The notes beneath the pieces are model-generated. The model did not search any database. It was not told where the DNA came from and saw only the letters and a list, made by a program, of their open reading frames with translations. From Mycobacterium colombiense (lineage in GTDB: Bacteria; Actinomycetota; Actinomycetes; Mycobacteriales; Mycobacteriaceae), in NCBI RefSeq assembly GCF_001665835.1, contig NZ_LZSX01000008.1, positions 1 to 64,000 of the forward strand: a DNA stretch of 64,000 nt, given 5' to 3'. Positions 37,909 through 47,162 of the stretch are shown here, in pieces (within the stretch, counting starts at the first letter, position 1; each line of letters starts with the position of its first letter). The position numbers and the translations under genes are program-made.

Positions 37909-38676
37909 ATGGACTTCGACAGGATCACCCACCCATTGAGGTTGGCCAAAGGATCACACCAGCCGGGATCGGGTAAAGGGTGTGCGATGAACGTTATTTC
38001 CTACATCAACGGCGACACCCATATCAGCGACTTCCCGGACTGTTCGGCTCGTCCACTGTCCGCGTTCGTTCAACTATGTAACGATCTGCTGGCAGGGCCC
38101 GACGGCTACTTGTCGCCGGAAAACAGCCTGCTGGCACTCGAACTCGGCTGGCAGACCGTGGGAACCGCCGATGTCGACGACACTGTCATTCACGCCTGGG
38201 TGGCCGAACTGCTGACCAGCCCCACATGGGGCGTCGTTTGCTACGCGAAGCGCGCCGCTCGCTACGCGAAGAGCAGTGCGGACAAGGCGGTCCTGAACAT
38301 CGCTGAACTGCACCGCGCGGTCGCCGCCGGCGGCATGCCACCCATTGCTGCCTGGGACGCCGCCGATCGGGCCGCTCGCACCGCCTGCCGCGCCAGCAAA
38401 CCGAACCTACACGTCGCCGGCCTGTACGCCCTAAGGGCCGCATATCATTCGACCGCAGTTGTCAGTACCGGCCGCGGGGCAACGCTGGATGCTGTAACCG
38501 GAAACGCCCTGCAGGCCCACGTGCTTGCGACGGAGGGCGCCACGGCAACCCCGATCGTGGAACTAACGCGCCAAGCGATCCGCGCATGGCGTGGTCTCGC
38601 CGCCCTGGACATTCAGACCTACCTCAATCGGACATCGGTCGACAGCGCCCGACAACTCATCGAGGTATCGACATAA
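37909..38676 (+). CDS. Hypothetical protein downstream of TetR boxes
   Basis: 255 residues, not recognised. Mostly Ala-rich helices with no TM segment or signal peptide; contains a Lys/Arg/Ala helix (AKRAARYAKSSADKAVL). The start could be ATG 37909 or ATG 37987; the latter lacks the basic leader and begins MNVISYINGDTHISDF. It lies 62 nt after a pair of TetR-type palindromes. Codon use looks like real mycobacterial coding. Cargo of island 1. Confidence 0.65.
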   Translation: MDFDRITHPLRLAKGSHQPGSGKGCAMNVISYINGDTHISDFPDCSARPLSAFVQLCNDLLAGPDGYLSPENSLLALELGWQTVGTADVDDTVIHAWVAELLTSPTWGVVCYAKRAARYAKSSADKAVLNIAELHRAVAAGGMPPIAAWDAADRAARTACRASKPNLHVAGLYALRAAYHSTAVVSTGRGATLDAVTGNALQAHVLATEGATATPIVELTRQAIRAWRGLAALDIQTYLNRTSVDSARQLIEVST

Positions 38677-39008
38677 GCGACGGGACTTTTCGTTGTCGCG
38701 CAAAACCCCAGAGTTCTGAGACGGCCATGCTGTCGACGGTGCTCCGGACTTGACTCCTGCCGTCGCACGCCCAGTACCACTGACTGAATACGACGGAAAC
38801 GAATATGCAGCCTTACCGGTAGACGCCGTACTATCCACTCTCCCAGCATTTTTCGCGTTTCTGAGTGTCCGTTCCAAATTGAGATGTCAGTTTTCTAAGT
38901 CAACGTGCCAGTGAGCGGAATCGCCCAGGTAATCCGGTAGATCTTGCCAGTCGCACTTCGGATGACATCGTCGTCGGATTCCCCAGGCTGGGGTATGCGG
39001 CAGACTGG
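38677..39008. other. Intergenic, no gene seen
   Basis: 332 nt between the hypothetical gene and the SDR remnant. Only short frames of poor coding quality; AT content is slightly higher than surroundings. No complete IS end or terminator that I can identify. Confidence 0.4.
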
Positions 39009-39446
39009 TCAGACTGCAGCGCCCCCGGTGACCGGTAGCGCCACGCCAGTCACATACGACGCGCGATCGCTGAGCGGCCAGGCGGCCGACACTGCGTAAA
39101 AGACGCCCTTGAGGTTGATCTGAATGACCAAGTCGAAGTCGTCTTCGGGCAAGTCCGCGACCGGGTGGGGCGGCACCGCGACCGCGCCGTTGTTAACGCG
39201 AGATCGAGCCACCCGTGCCGCTCAACAACGGTGGACACCGCGCGCTCGATACTCGCCACTTCGCCGAGATCGGTGACCAGGCGCCGGGGATGTCCGCGGT
39301 GACGGCGTTCACCGCGCTCTCGGTGCGGGCGGCGAGCACGACGGTCGCGCCCTCGCTGGCGAACAGGCGAGCCGCCGCTGTCCCGATGCCGCGCTTGCCC
39401 CGGTGACGAGCGCGACCTTGCCGGATCGCATCCCGGTCTCAGTCAT
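39009..39446 (-). pseudogene. Short-chain dehydrogenase/reductase, frameshifted and deleted
   Basis: The minus strand starts GKVALVTGAS, breaks frame in the TGxxxGIG loop, resumes as ARLFASEGATVVLAARTE, then LVTDLGEVASIERAVSTVVERHG, NNGAV and DLVIQINLKGVFYAV. It then jumps straight to the C-terminal SDRASYVTGVALPVTGGA. At least two frameshifts and a deletion removing the catalytic Ser-Tyr-Lys region. Its start overlapped the tetR stop (ATGA), so it was once co-expressed with that regulator. Confidence 0.8.
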
Positions 39447-40087
39447 GCCTCCACACCCTGGGCCCCGAGGAGCTGACGCAGCGTGGATGCGATCGTGGTG
39501 GTCGCCCATTGGGCGGCAAGGTCGGCAGTTCCTTCTGCGTCGCGCAGCACCGCCTGGGTGAACATAGGACTGAGGTGCGTATTCACGATTTGGCGCAACA
39601 GTTCTGGCGAAGGCCCGTCGCCACCGGCTGCCTGCCACAGGGTCGACGTGATCATGGCCCAAGCGTCTTTATGTGCCTGTCGCTCCTTGTCGAAGACCGC
39701 GGCCATCCGTGTCGATAAGTGCCGCGTCTGGAAGTCCAACAGGAGCCGGCCAAACTGGGCCGACGTGCGGTGCTCCCAGCGTGCCACCTCGACAAGCCAG
39801 TTTTGCCAATCCTCACCGGCGTAGGGCGGTACGTCGCCCAGGTAATCGGCATGCATGGCGACGAAGGCGGTGCTCATGATGTCTTCGCGGGTGGGGAAGT
39901 GGCGGAACACCGTGCGCCGATCCACCTCCGCCAGCGCCGCGATCGTATCCATAGTCACGTCAAGGCCATGCTCACGCATGCCCTGCTGCGCCGCGCGCAC
40001 GATGGCATCGACAGTTAGTTGACGTTTGCGTTGCTGCAAGCCGCTCCGTTGCGGGCGACCTGATTGTTCGGCTTTCGCGGTTTCCAT
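39443..40087 (-). CDS. TetR-family regulator
   Basis: 214 residues. HTH: TVDAIVRAAQQGMREHGLDVTMDTIAALAEVDRRTVFRHFPTREDIM. Divergent from the alpha/beta hydrolase-mmpS-mmpL operon with an 8-bp-arm palindrome between, so it is the likely repressor of that operon. A second partial copy of its start and operators exists at 37.6-37.8 kb. Confidence 0.88.
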   Translation of the reverse strand: METAKAEQSGRPQRSGLQQRKRQLTVDAIVRAAQQGMREHGLDVTMDTIAALAEVDRRTVFRHFPTREDIMSTAFVAMHADYLGDVPPYAGEDWQNWLVEVARWEHRTSAQFGRLLLDFQTRHLSTRMAAVFDKERQAHKDAWAMITSTLWQAAGGDGPSPELLRQIVNTHLSPMFTQAVLRDAEGTADLAAQWATTTIASTLRQLLGAQGVEA

Positions 40088-40145
40088 CGCTCCTCCGTAT
40101 CCAAGGTCACTATACAGTTGACTTACGCCATCCTATAGTGGCAAC

Positions 40146-40165
40146 ATGTCACTACAGAGTGACAT
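40146..40165. promoter_or_regulatory. TetR operator upstream of the hydrolase-mmpS-mmpL operon
   Basis: ATGTCACT-ACAG-AGTGACAT is a perfect 20-bp palindrome 18 nt before ATG 40184. A weaker site (GTCACT-ATAC-AGTTGAC) lies at 40106-40122, nearer the tetR start. The shared TGTCACT-N4-AGTGACA core matches the sites at 37805. Confidence 0.7.
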
Positions 40166-40183
40166 CATGACAAGGAGGCCGGT

Positions 40184-41257
40184 ATGTTTACGCAGACCGA
40201 TAGCCGCGTGCCCCACCGTCGACCTGGGCCGTCGACCACGAGTGCCGGTCTGAGAGCCGAGCTCGCCGCAGTGCCGTTGGGTGGTCCGGTGATACAACGC
40301 AGCCCCTTTCCTGCGCTCGGAGTCCAGCCGGTCTACCGCCGACGCAGGGACTTGTGCGTGATGACGCGCGACGGTGTGCGGTTGTCGGTGCGCGATGGTG
40401 GTGCGCGCCGTGCTGAGAGCACCGTCGTGTTCCTGCATGGGTTTTGCCTCACCGGTGACACGTGGACGCGCCAAATCGATTACCTGCTGCGCCGTTACGG
40501 TGATCGCATCCGGGTGATCAGCTACGACCACCGCGGTCATGGCAGGTCGGGCAGCGCGCCGATGACCACCTACCGGATCGAGCAGCTCGCCGCCGACTTG
40601 GCCGATGTGCTTGTCGGGCTTGATGTAGCCGGCCCACTCACTCTGGTCGGGCACTCGATGGGCGGGATGACGGCGTTGGCTTACCTCGGCCGGTCCGCAG
40701 CCGATCGCCCGGTCGACCCCGACGGATTGGTGCTGGTCGCGACGGCGGCCGGCCGGATCGCCGAGCGCGGTCTGGGCCGGCTGTTGGCAACACCGCGCAT
40801 CGCGGCGCTGATCCGGCTGATCAACCGCACCCCCGATCAGGCACTGCGGGTGTTGAGCCGACCGCTGTCTGCGACGCTGGGCCACTGGTACGCCCACGGC
40901 AGTCCCCAACCCGCAACCCTGACGGCGGTCATCGCCGCGGCGCTGGCAACCACCCCGGTCTCCACCGCGGTCGGATTCCTGCCCGCATTTAGCAGCTACA
41001 ACCAGTACCGCACCCTCGGCGAAATCGGCGCCCACACCGTCGTTGTCAGTGCCGGCGCCGACCTATTGACTCCGCCGGCGCATTCCCACGATCTGGCCGC
41101 CTGTATTCCCGACGCCGTACACGTGCACGTTCCTGGCGCCGGACACATGCTGCCGCAGCAGGCGTCCCACGTCATCAGTGACGCCATCCAGACAGCGATG
41201 TTCGGTGTTGCAGGGCGACCCGGCCCGGTGAGCGAAAGGTATTCGAAGCGAGCATGA
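40184..41257 (+). CDS. Alpha/beta hydrolase
   Basis: 357 residues; ATG 40184 follows AAGGAGG. Fold markers: oxyanion region VVFLHGFCLTGDTW, YDHRGHGRSG, nucleophile elbow GHSMGG, and a C-terminal catalytic His in GAGHMLPQQ; the acid is probably in SAGADLLTPP. About 60 extra N-terminal residues precede the hydrolase core. First gene of an operon with mmpS and mmpL, so it may act on the exported lipid or its precursor. Confidence 0.88.
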   Translation: MFTQTDSRVPHRRPGPSTTSAGLRAELAAVPLGGPVIQRSPFPALGVQPVYRRRRDLCVMTRDGVRLSVRDGGARRAESTVVFLHGFCLTGDTWTRQIDYLLRRYGDRIRVISYDHRGHGRSGSAPMTTYRIEQLAADLADVLVGLDVAGPLTLVGHSMGGMTALAYLGRSAADRPVDPDGLVLVATAAGRIAERGLGRLLATPRIAALIRLINRTPDQALRVLSRPLSATLGHWYAHGSPQPATLTAVIAAALATTPVSTAVGFLPAFSSYNQYRTLGEIGAHTVVVSAGADLLTPPAHSHDLAACIPDAVHVHVPGAGHMLPQQASHVISDAIQTAMFGVAGRPGPVSERYSKRA

Positions 41258-41442
41258 TTCCCATTACTCATGTGCTCAATCGAGGGTGGATACCCTTGGT
41301 CCCGGTGGTCGTGCTAGCGGTCTGCGGGTTGGCCGTCGACCGGCTGCACGGGATCTTTGGCTCCGAGGATCCTGCCTCGATGCGCCACGATTGGTGTGAC
41401 TACCCGAACGCGAAAGCGATTAGCGCTGGGCGGCCGCGATGA
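41254..41442 (+). pseudogene. MmpS-like N-terminal remnant
   Basis: The 62-residue frame begins with an MmpS-type start (NRGWIPLVPVVVLAVCGLAV then DRLHGIFGS), then runs into the leader sequence of the next mmpS. The TM anchor is intact but the periplasmic beta domain is missing. The frame overlaps both neighbours by 4 nt, so it may still be translated as a short membrane peptide. Confidence 0.65.
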
Positions 41443-41873
41443 CCGGGGTGATCGGGCTGGTGCGGCGGGTGTGGCTTCCGTTGCTCATCGTGGTGGCTGT
41501 CGCGGTCGGCGGTGTCGCGGTGATGAAGTTGCGTGCAGTTTTTGGCTCCAATGCCATTTTGGTGGCACCCAACAGTTCTGACAGCGCGGCGGACTTCAAC
41601 CCCAAGGTCGTCACCTATGAGGTGTTCGGCACTGCGGCCAGGGCGGTCATCAATTACCTCGACCTGGACGGGAAGCCTCAACGGGCCCCGGACGCCGTAT
41701 TGCCGTGGTCGTTGACGCTGCGCACCACCGCACCGGCGGCCACACCCAACATCCTTGCGCAGGGCGACGGTCAGGCCATCGCCTGCCGGATCACCGTCGA
41801 CCGCGAGGTCAAGGATGAAAGATCTGCCACCGGTGTGAATGCCGAGACCTTCTGCTTGGTGAAGTCAGCATGA
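41439..41873 (+). CDS. MmpS-family accessory protein
   Basis: 144 residues: one TM helix ([21 protein letters not shown]), the FGSNA junction, then the periplasmic domain ([38 protein letters not shown]). MmpS proteins support their partner MmpL transporters. The ATGA overlap with mmpL shows they form a pair. Confidence 0.92.
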   Translation: MTGVIGLVRRVWLPLLIVVAVAVGGVAVMKLRAVFGSNAILVAPNSSDSAADFNPKVVTYEVFGTAARAVINYLDLDGKPQRAPDAVLPWSLTLRTTAPAATPNILAQGDGQAIACRITVDREVKDERSATGVNAETFCLVKSA

Positions 41874-44773
41874 GCGCAACTGTGCACGACGCTGTCCAGA
41901 CCGTTCCCATTCCGGTTGCCCGGCGCGCGGCCCGCCCCTGGATACCGCGCACGATCCGCGCGCTGGCGGTGCCGATCATCCTCGGTTGGATCGCCGTGGT
42001 CGCGATCCTCAACACCGTTGTGCCGCAACTGGAAGCGGTCGGCAAGATGCGCGCAGTGTCGATGAGTCCCAACGATGCGCCGTCAATGATCGCCACCAAG
42101 CGGGTAGGCAAGGTGTTCCGCGAGTACGACACGAGTAGCTCGGTGATGATCGTGCTCGAAGGCAACCAGCCGTTGGGTGCAGATGCCCACCAGTTTTATG
42201 ACCGCGTGGTACACGAGCTGCAGGGTGACACAAAGCATATCCAGCATGTGCAGGATTTCTGGAGCGATTCGCTGACCGCAGCGGCGGCACAAAGCGTCGA
42301 CGGTAAGGCCGCCTACGTCCAGGCTTATATCGCCGGTGATCAAGGAGAGACGCTGGCTAACGAGTCGGTGGAGGCGGTGCGCCATGTCATCGCCAGCGTG
42401 CCGGCGCCTGCGGGGGTCACAGCCTATGTAACCGGGCCCGCGGCAATCAGTGCGGATCAAGGCGAGACCGGCGACAAGAGCATGCAGGTCATTGAGCTGC
42501 TCACCTTCGCCGTCATCATCGTGATGCTGTTGCTGGTCTACCGATCGCTGGTCACGGTGTGCGTTGTGCTGGTGATGGTGGTGCTTGAGCTTCTCGGCGC
42601 CCGCGGACTGGTGGCATTCCTCGGTTACCACAACGTCTTTGGCCTCACAACGTTCGCAACGAATTTGGTGGTGACGCTGGCGATCGCCGCGGCCACCGAC
42701 TATGCGATCTTCCTGATCGGCCGATACCAAGAGGCGCGCCGGTTGGGCCAAGACCGAGAAGCTGCCTACTACACCATGTTCCACGGCACGGCGCACGTCG
42801 TGCTGGCGTCGGGACTGACCATCGCCGGGGCATCCTTGTGCTTGCGCTTTACCCGGCTGCCCTACTTCCAGACAATGGGAATTCCCTTGGCGGTCGGCAT
42901 GGCGATCGTGGTCGCTGCGGCCTTGACCCTAGGTCCGGCGCTGATCGCGGTCGCCAGTCGCTTTGGCCGAGTGCTTGACCCCAAACGTATGACCCAGCCG
43001 CGCGGATGGGGCCGCATCGGCGCCGCCACCGTGCGCTGGCCCGGCGCGATCCTGGTCTCCGCGATCCTGGTGGCCCTGGTCGGCATGTTGACCCTGCCCG
43101 GCTACCACACCACCTACAACGACCGCATTTATCTACCCGCCGACGTCGCAGCGAACGTCGGCTACGCCGCAGCCGATCGGCATTTCTCCCAAGCGAAAAT
43201 GAATCCCGATTTGTTGATGGTCGAAGCCGATCACGATCTGCGCAACCCCGCCGATTTCCTGGTAATCGACAAAATCGCCAAAGCCCTTGTCCACGTGCAT
43301 GGCATCGCCCAAGTGCAGACCATTACCCGGCCAGAGGGACATCCGATCCAACACACCTCGATCCCCTACAACATCAGCCAGAACAGCACCGGCCAGGTGA
43401 TGAACAACGACTACCAGCAGACAATGTTGAAAAACACGCTGCAACAGGCCGCCGACATGCAGGTCACCATCGACTCGATGGAAAAGATGCAGAACGTCAC
43501 CCAGCAGCTGGCCCAGGTCACTCACAGCATGGCCGCCAAGATGAGCAAAACCAGCGCGGATGTGCAGGAGTTGCGCGACCACATCGCCGATTTCGACGAC
43601 TTCTTCCGACCGATCCGCAGCTACTTCTATTGGGAGAAACACTGCTTCGATATCCCGGTGTGCTGGGCGTTGCGTTCGGTGTTCGACGCCCTGGACGGCA
43701 TCTCCACCATGAGTGATGACCTCAGCGATCTGGTGCCAGACCTCGATCGCATGGCCGCGCTGATGCCGCAGATGGTCGCCCTGATGCCACCGATGATCGA
43801 ATCGATGAAAAACCAAAAACAAATGATGCTCAACCAGTATCAGGCCCAAAAAGCACAGCAAGACCAAACCATGGCCCTGCAGGACAACGCCACGGCGATG
43901 GGCCAAGCATTCGACGAGGCCAAAAACGACGACTCGTTCTACCTGCCCCCGGAAGCCTTCAACAACGCCGATTTCAAACGCGGCATCAAGTTGTTCTTGT
44001 CCCCCGACGGCCATGCCGTGCGGTTCACCATCTTTCACCAAGGCGACCCGCTAACACAGGAAGGCACATCACGCACCGAGCCGCTCAAAGTCGCGGCCAC
44101 AGACGCCGTCAAAGGAACACCGCTCGAGGGATCGACCCTCTACCTTGGTGGCAGCGCGGCCATGTACACCGACATGCAGCAAGGCGCTAACTACGACCTA
44201 TTGATCGTCGCGGTCGCCGCACTCATCTTGATCTTCATCATCATGGTGGTCCTGACCCGGGCGGTAGCGGCCGCAGCGGTCATCGTGGGAACGGTGGTGC
44301 TCAGCCTGTCGGCCTCCTTCGGGCTCTCAGTGCTGCTCTGGCAACACATCATCGGGATCCCGCTGCACTGGATGGTGCTGCCGATGTCGGTCATCATCTT
44401 GTTGGCGGTCGGATCGGACTACAACTTGCTGTTGGTATCGCGGATGAAAGAGGAGATCCACGCCGGGCTGAATACCGGCACCATCCGCGCCATGGTCGGC
44501 ACCGGCTCCGTGGTCACCTCCGCCGGACTGGTGTTCGCCTTCACCATGATGTCCATGGCGGTCAGCAAACTGATCGTGATCGGCCAAGTCGGCACCACAA
44601 TCGGTTTAGGCCTGCTATTCGACACCCTGGTGGTGCGCTCGTTGATGACACCGTCTCTGGCGGCCCTACTGGGGCGTTGGTTCTGGTGGCCAAACCGCGT
44701 ACGTCCCCGACCCCTTCCCCAACCATGGCCACAACCGTCGCACCAGCAGTCCACGGAGACCCAACCGGCATGA
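41870..44773 (+). CDS. MmpL-family RND transporter
   Basis: 967 residues. TM1 ([18 protein letters not shown]), first periplasmic loop, TM block with [17 protein letters not shown], second loop with a Met/Gln-rich coiled stretch and [10 protein letters not shown], then [15 protein letters not shown]. Paired with mmpS and the alpha/beta hydrolase under TetR-type boxes. The repressor-mmpS-mmpL layout resembles MmpS5-MmpL5-type efflux systems, but with a TetR rather than a MarR regulator. Paralogous to the lone MmpL at 7864. Confidence 0.94.
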   Translation: MSATVHDAVQTVPIPVARRAARPWIPRTIRALAVPIILGWIAVVAILNTVVPQLEAVGKMRAVSMSPNDAPSMIATKRVGKVFREYDTSSSVMIVLEGNQPLGADAHQFYDRVVHELQGDTKHIQHVQDFWSDSLTAAAAQSVDGKAAYVQAYIAGDQGETLANESVEAVRHVIASVPAPAGVTAYVTGPAAISADQGETGDKSMQVIELLTFAVIIVMLLLVYRSLVTVCVVLVMVVLELLGARGLVAFLGYHNVFGLTTFATNLVVTLAIAAATDYAIFLIGRYQEARRLGQDREAAYYTMFHGTAHVVLASGLTIAGASLCLRFTRLPYFQTMGIPLAVGMAIVVAAALTLGPALIAVASRFGRVLDPKRMTQPRGWGRIGAATVRWPGAILVSAILVALVGMLTLPGYHTTYNDRIYLPADVAANVGYAAADRHFSQAKMNPDLLMVEADHDLRNPADFLVIDKIAKALVHVHGIAQVQTITRPEGHPIQHTSIPYNISQNSTGQVMNNDYQQTMLKNTLQQAADMQVTIDSMEKMQNVTQQLAQVTHSMAAKMSKTSADVQELRDHIADFDDFFRPIRSYFYWEKHCFDIPVCWALRSVFDALDGISTMSDDLSDLVPDLDRMAALMPQMVALMPPMIESMKNQKQMMLNQYQAQKAQQDQTMALQDNATAMGQAFDEAKNDDSFYLPPEAFNNADFKRGIKLFLSPDGHAVRFTIFHQGDPLTQEGTSRTEPLKVAATDAVKGTPLEGSTLYLGGSAAMYTDMQQGANYDLLIVAVAALILIFIIMVVLTRAVAAAAVIVGTVVLSLSASFGLSVLLWQHIIGIPLHWMVLPMSVIILLAVGSDYNLLLVSRMKEEIHAGLNTGTIRAMVGTGSVVTSAGLVFAFTMMSMAVSKLIVIGQVGTTIGLGLLFDTLVVRSLMTPSLAALLGRWFWWPNRVRPRPLPQPWPQPSHQQSTETQPA

Positions 44774-44914
44774 TGATCTACGCCCCACGCTGGCGCTCCC
44801 ACGAGCGGTCCTCCACGTCACCAAAATCTCAGCCGTAAATGGTCCACCAACGGTCGGCGGTGACGACTCGTCGTCCGATATCGCCGCCGGCCCAGGCGGC
44901 CAAACGTGCAAGTC

Positions 44915-44956
44915 GATTTGCGGTCTCATGGCGGGGATTTGCGGTCTCATGGGCGG
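44915..44956 (+). repeat. Tandem 21-nt direct repeat
   Basis: Two consecutive copies of GATTTGCGGTCTCATGGCGG (the second with one extra G) lie in the intergenic end of island 1, about 125 nt before the internal att-like repeat. Function unknown; possible protein-binding iterons of the element. Confidence 0.6.
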
Positions 44957-45017
44957 AGAGGGCTGGAACCTATCTTGACGCCGTCAAGACGCGAAAACAA
45001 AACCGCACGTAACGAAC

Positions 45018-45105
45018 GGGACTGAATCGGAACGAGACGGAGTGAACGTGCAGCTAAGGCCACGTTCCCCTGCTCAACGCAGGGGTTCGGTCCCCTTAGC
45101 TCCAC
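45018..45105 (+). repeat. Internal att-like site with conserved arm
   Basis: 45083-45105 repeats the tRNA-Ala 3' end with one base missing in the T loop (TTCGGTCCCC instead of TTCGAGTCCCC). About 35 nt upstream, 45018-45048 aligns over ~31 nt (roughly three quarters identical) with 49931-49961, the equivalent place before the right-hand att copy. It marks the junction between two tandem islands. Between here and 45446 no confident gene is visible; one short frame ending near 45215 looks like a decayed C-terminus. Confidence 0.75.
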
Positions 45106-45446
45106 CGAATAATTGCAAGGCACAGGCTTACATCGATCGAGCACCTGGCCCTGGGCAAGATCAACCGCATCACCGGTCAGGAGCCGCCTCCCGTAGGCGT
45201 AGATCGCGTGAGAGTACGTTAGTCAGCTGCGGCGGCGTAGTCGACATCCGCAACACTAACTACGCCGGAAGCGAACGGCCCCGATTAGTCGGCGGCGACG
45301 ATCACAGCAATCCGACATTGGCTCTTTATCCGATCGGCGCGGCACCGCATTCTGTACTCAATGGTTTTTCAGCGCGACGAAGGAAGCTGCACAACCGTCC
45401 GCATGGGTTTTTCCTACTGAAAGCCCACCACCCTAGGAGCCATACC

Positions 45447-46148
45447 GTGAAGTACGACCCCGCCGACACCGCAGTCGTCGTCATCGACCCGCAGAACGAC
45501 GTTCTTTCTCCTTCGGGCAGGAGCTGGGATGTTTTAAGCGCAAGTGTGACTGAGAACAGGACAGTCGAGAACCTCGTCCAAATCTTCACAGCCGCCGCGG
45601 CGGGCGGCTATGCGGTGTTTATCTCTCCGCACTACTTCTACCCAACCGACCACCGTTGGTTGTTCAATGGGCCGCTGGAGGCGGATGAACTGCGCACCAA
45701 CACGTTTGCACGCGTTGGCCCCCTCAGCCTTGACGGCTTCGCTGACTCTGGTGCTGATTGGCTTGACGAGTTGAAGCCGTTCATCGCGGACCCGGCGACC
45801 GTCGTCGCCAGCCCGCACAAAGTATGGGGACCGCAGACCAACGACTTGGTGCTGCAACTGCGCAAGCGGCGGATCACCAAGGTGGTCCTGTGCGGCATGC
45901 TCGCCAACATCTGTGTGGAGTCGCACTTGCGGGATTTACTTGAGCAAGGATTCGAAGTAGCCGTGGTCCGCGATGCTACAGCCGGCCCCCGGCACCCGAC
46001 CCGTGGAGACGGCTACCGGGCCGCCTTGGTCAACTACGCATTCCTCGCACATGCCGTTCCATCTACGGCCGAGGCGGTCGCGGCCATGGCAACTGAAAAC
46101 CCGCGCGCGCCACACGCCGCTGCGGCGTTACCGCCGCAAGCGCAGTGA
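45447..46148 (+). CDS. Isochorismatase-family cysteine hydrolase
   Basis: 233 residues from GTG 45447 (TAGGAG upstream). Catalytic triad visible: Asp in VVVIDPQND, Lys in ASPHKVWGPQTND and Cys in LCGMLANICVESHLRDL. The family hydrolyses amides or vinyl ethers (nicotinamidase, isochorismatase, biuret hydrolase types). First gene of island 2, 30 nt before an MBL-fold hydrolase and likely cotranscribed. Confidence 0.85.
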   Translation: MKYDPADTAVVVIDPQNDVLSPSGRSWDVLSASVTENRTVENLVQIFTAAAAGGYAVFISPHYFYPTDHRWLFNGPLEADELRTNTFARVGPLSLDGFADSGADWLDELKPFIADPATVVASPHKVWGPQTNDLVLQLRKRRITKVVLCGMLANICVESHLRDLLEQGFEVAVVRDATAGPRHPTRGDGYRAALVNYAFLAHAVPSTAEAVAAMATENPRAPHAAAALPPQAQ

Positions 46149-46178
46149 CCGTGCTGGACCTAAAGGAGAGGAACCGCG

Positions 46179-47018
46179 ATGAGGTCGTTGGATCTAACTA
46201 GCAGTGACACTGCGGATTTCAGCCAGGGCGAGCTCTATTTTATTGGTAACGCCACCACCTTGGTCCGGTTCGGCGGACTGACAATCCTGACGGATCCCGC
46301 CTTCCTGCACAAGGGTGAGCACGTCTTTTTGGGTCATGGGATTTGGGCGCGGCGCGAGGTCGAGCCGGCGTGCCAGATCGCTGACCTGCCGCCGATAGAT
46401 CTGATCATCCTGTCGCATTACCACGGCGACCATTTCGATGATGTCGCCGCCCAACAGCTCGACAAGGAACTGCCGATCGTCTCGACGGCTGATGCGGTGG
46501 ACAAGCTCAGCGTTCTGGGCTTCGACCGGGGCCACCCCTTGGACACCTGGGAATCTCTCGAGGTCCACAAAGGTGACGCGACGCTGAAGATCACCGCGAT
46601 GCCGGCCAAGCACGCCACCGACGACGCGGTCAACGAGCTCCTCATGCCCGTCAACGGGCACTTGCTCGACTTCATCCGGAACGGCGAGCAGCAATACCGG
46701 CTTTACATCACTGGGGACACGATGCTGGTCGATAGCCTCGAGGACATTCCCCGTCGCTACCCCGACATCGACCTCGGTCTGATCCACGCCGGCGGCACGA
46801 CTTTCCTTGTCACGGTTGTCACGATGACGGGCGAGCAAGCAGTCAGAGCTGTTGAGATCACCAAACCTCGCACCGCGATCCCGATCCACTACAACGACTT
46901 TTCGGTATTTATGTCCGGACTCGGCGATTTCAAGAAGGCCGCTGAGTCCTCGACCACTAATACAAAATTTGTGTACCTCGCTCATGGCGAGACCTACACG
47001 TTTACGCCCAGCACCTAG
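46179..47018 (+). CDS. Metallo-beta-lactamase-fold hydrolase
   Basis: 279 residues; AAGGAGAGG precedes ATG 46179. Metal motif SHYHGDHFDD (H-x-H-x-DH), ITGDT and a late IPIHYND His. It resembles the UlaG/NAPE-PLD-like (L-ascorbate-6-P lactonase) branch. Probably acts after or together with the upstream amidase-type hydrolase; substrate unknown. Confidence 0.85.
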   Translation: MRSLDLTSSDTADFSQGELYFIGNATTLVRFGGLTILTDPAFLHKGEHVFLGHGIWARREVEPACQIADLPPIDLIILSHYHGDHFDDVAAQQLDKELPIVSTADAVDKLSVLGFDRGHPLDTWESLEVHKGDATLKITAMPAKHATDDAVNELLMPVNGHLLDFIRNGEQQYRLYITGDTMLVDSLEDIPRRYPDIDLGLIHAGGTTFLVTVVTMTGEQAVRAVEITKPRTAIPIHYNDFSVFMSGLGDFKKAAESSTTNTKFVYLAHGETYTFTPST

Positions 47019-47162
47019 ACGGCCGTCATCCACGTACGCAAGACCAACAAAGCCGCTCCTCTTAAACGATCGCCCGTCATATCTGCATGCGACACAACAG
47101 ATGTGGACCCATACACCGGTGAACGCTGATTAGGAAGGCGAACTTCGGAAGATCTGGCAGTG

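Noticed and set aside
45110..45215. Short frame reading HLALGKINRITGQEPPPVG before the isochorismatase gene
   Set aside because: Looks like a decayed C-terminus, but I recognise no family and it has no start; too weak to list as a feature.
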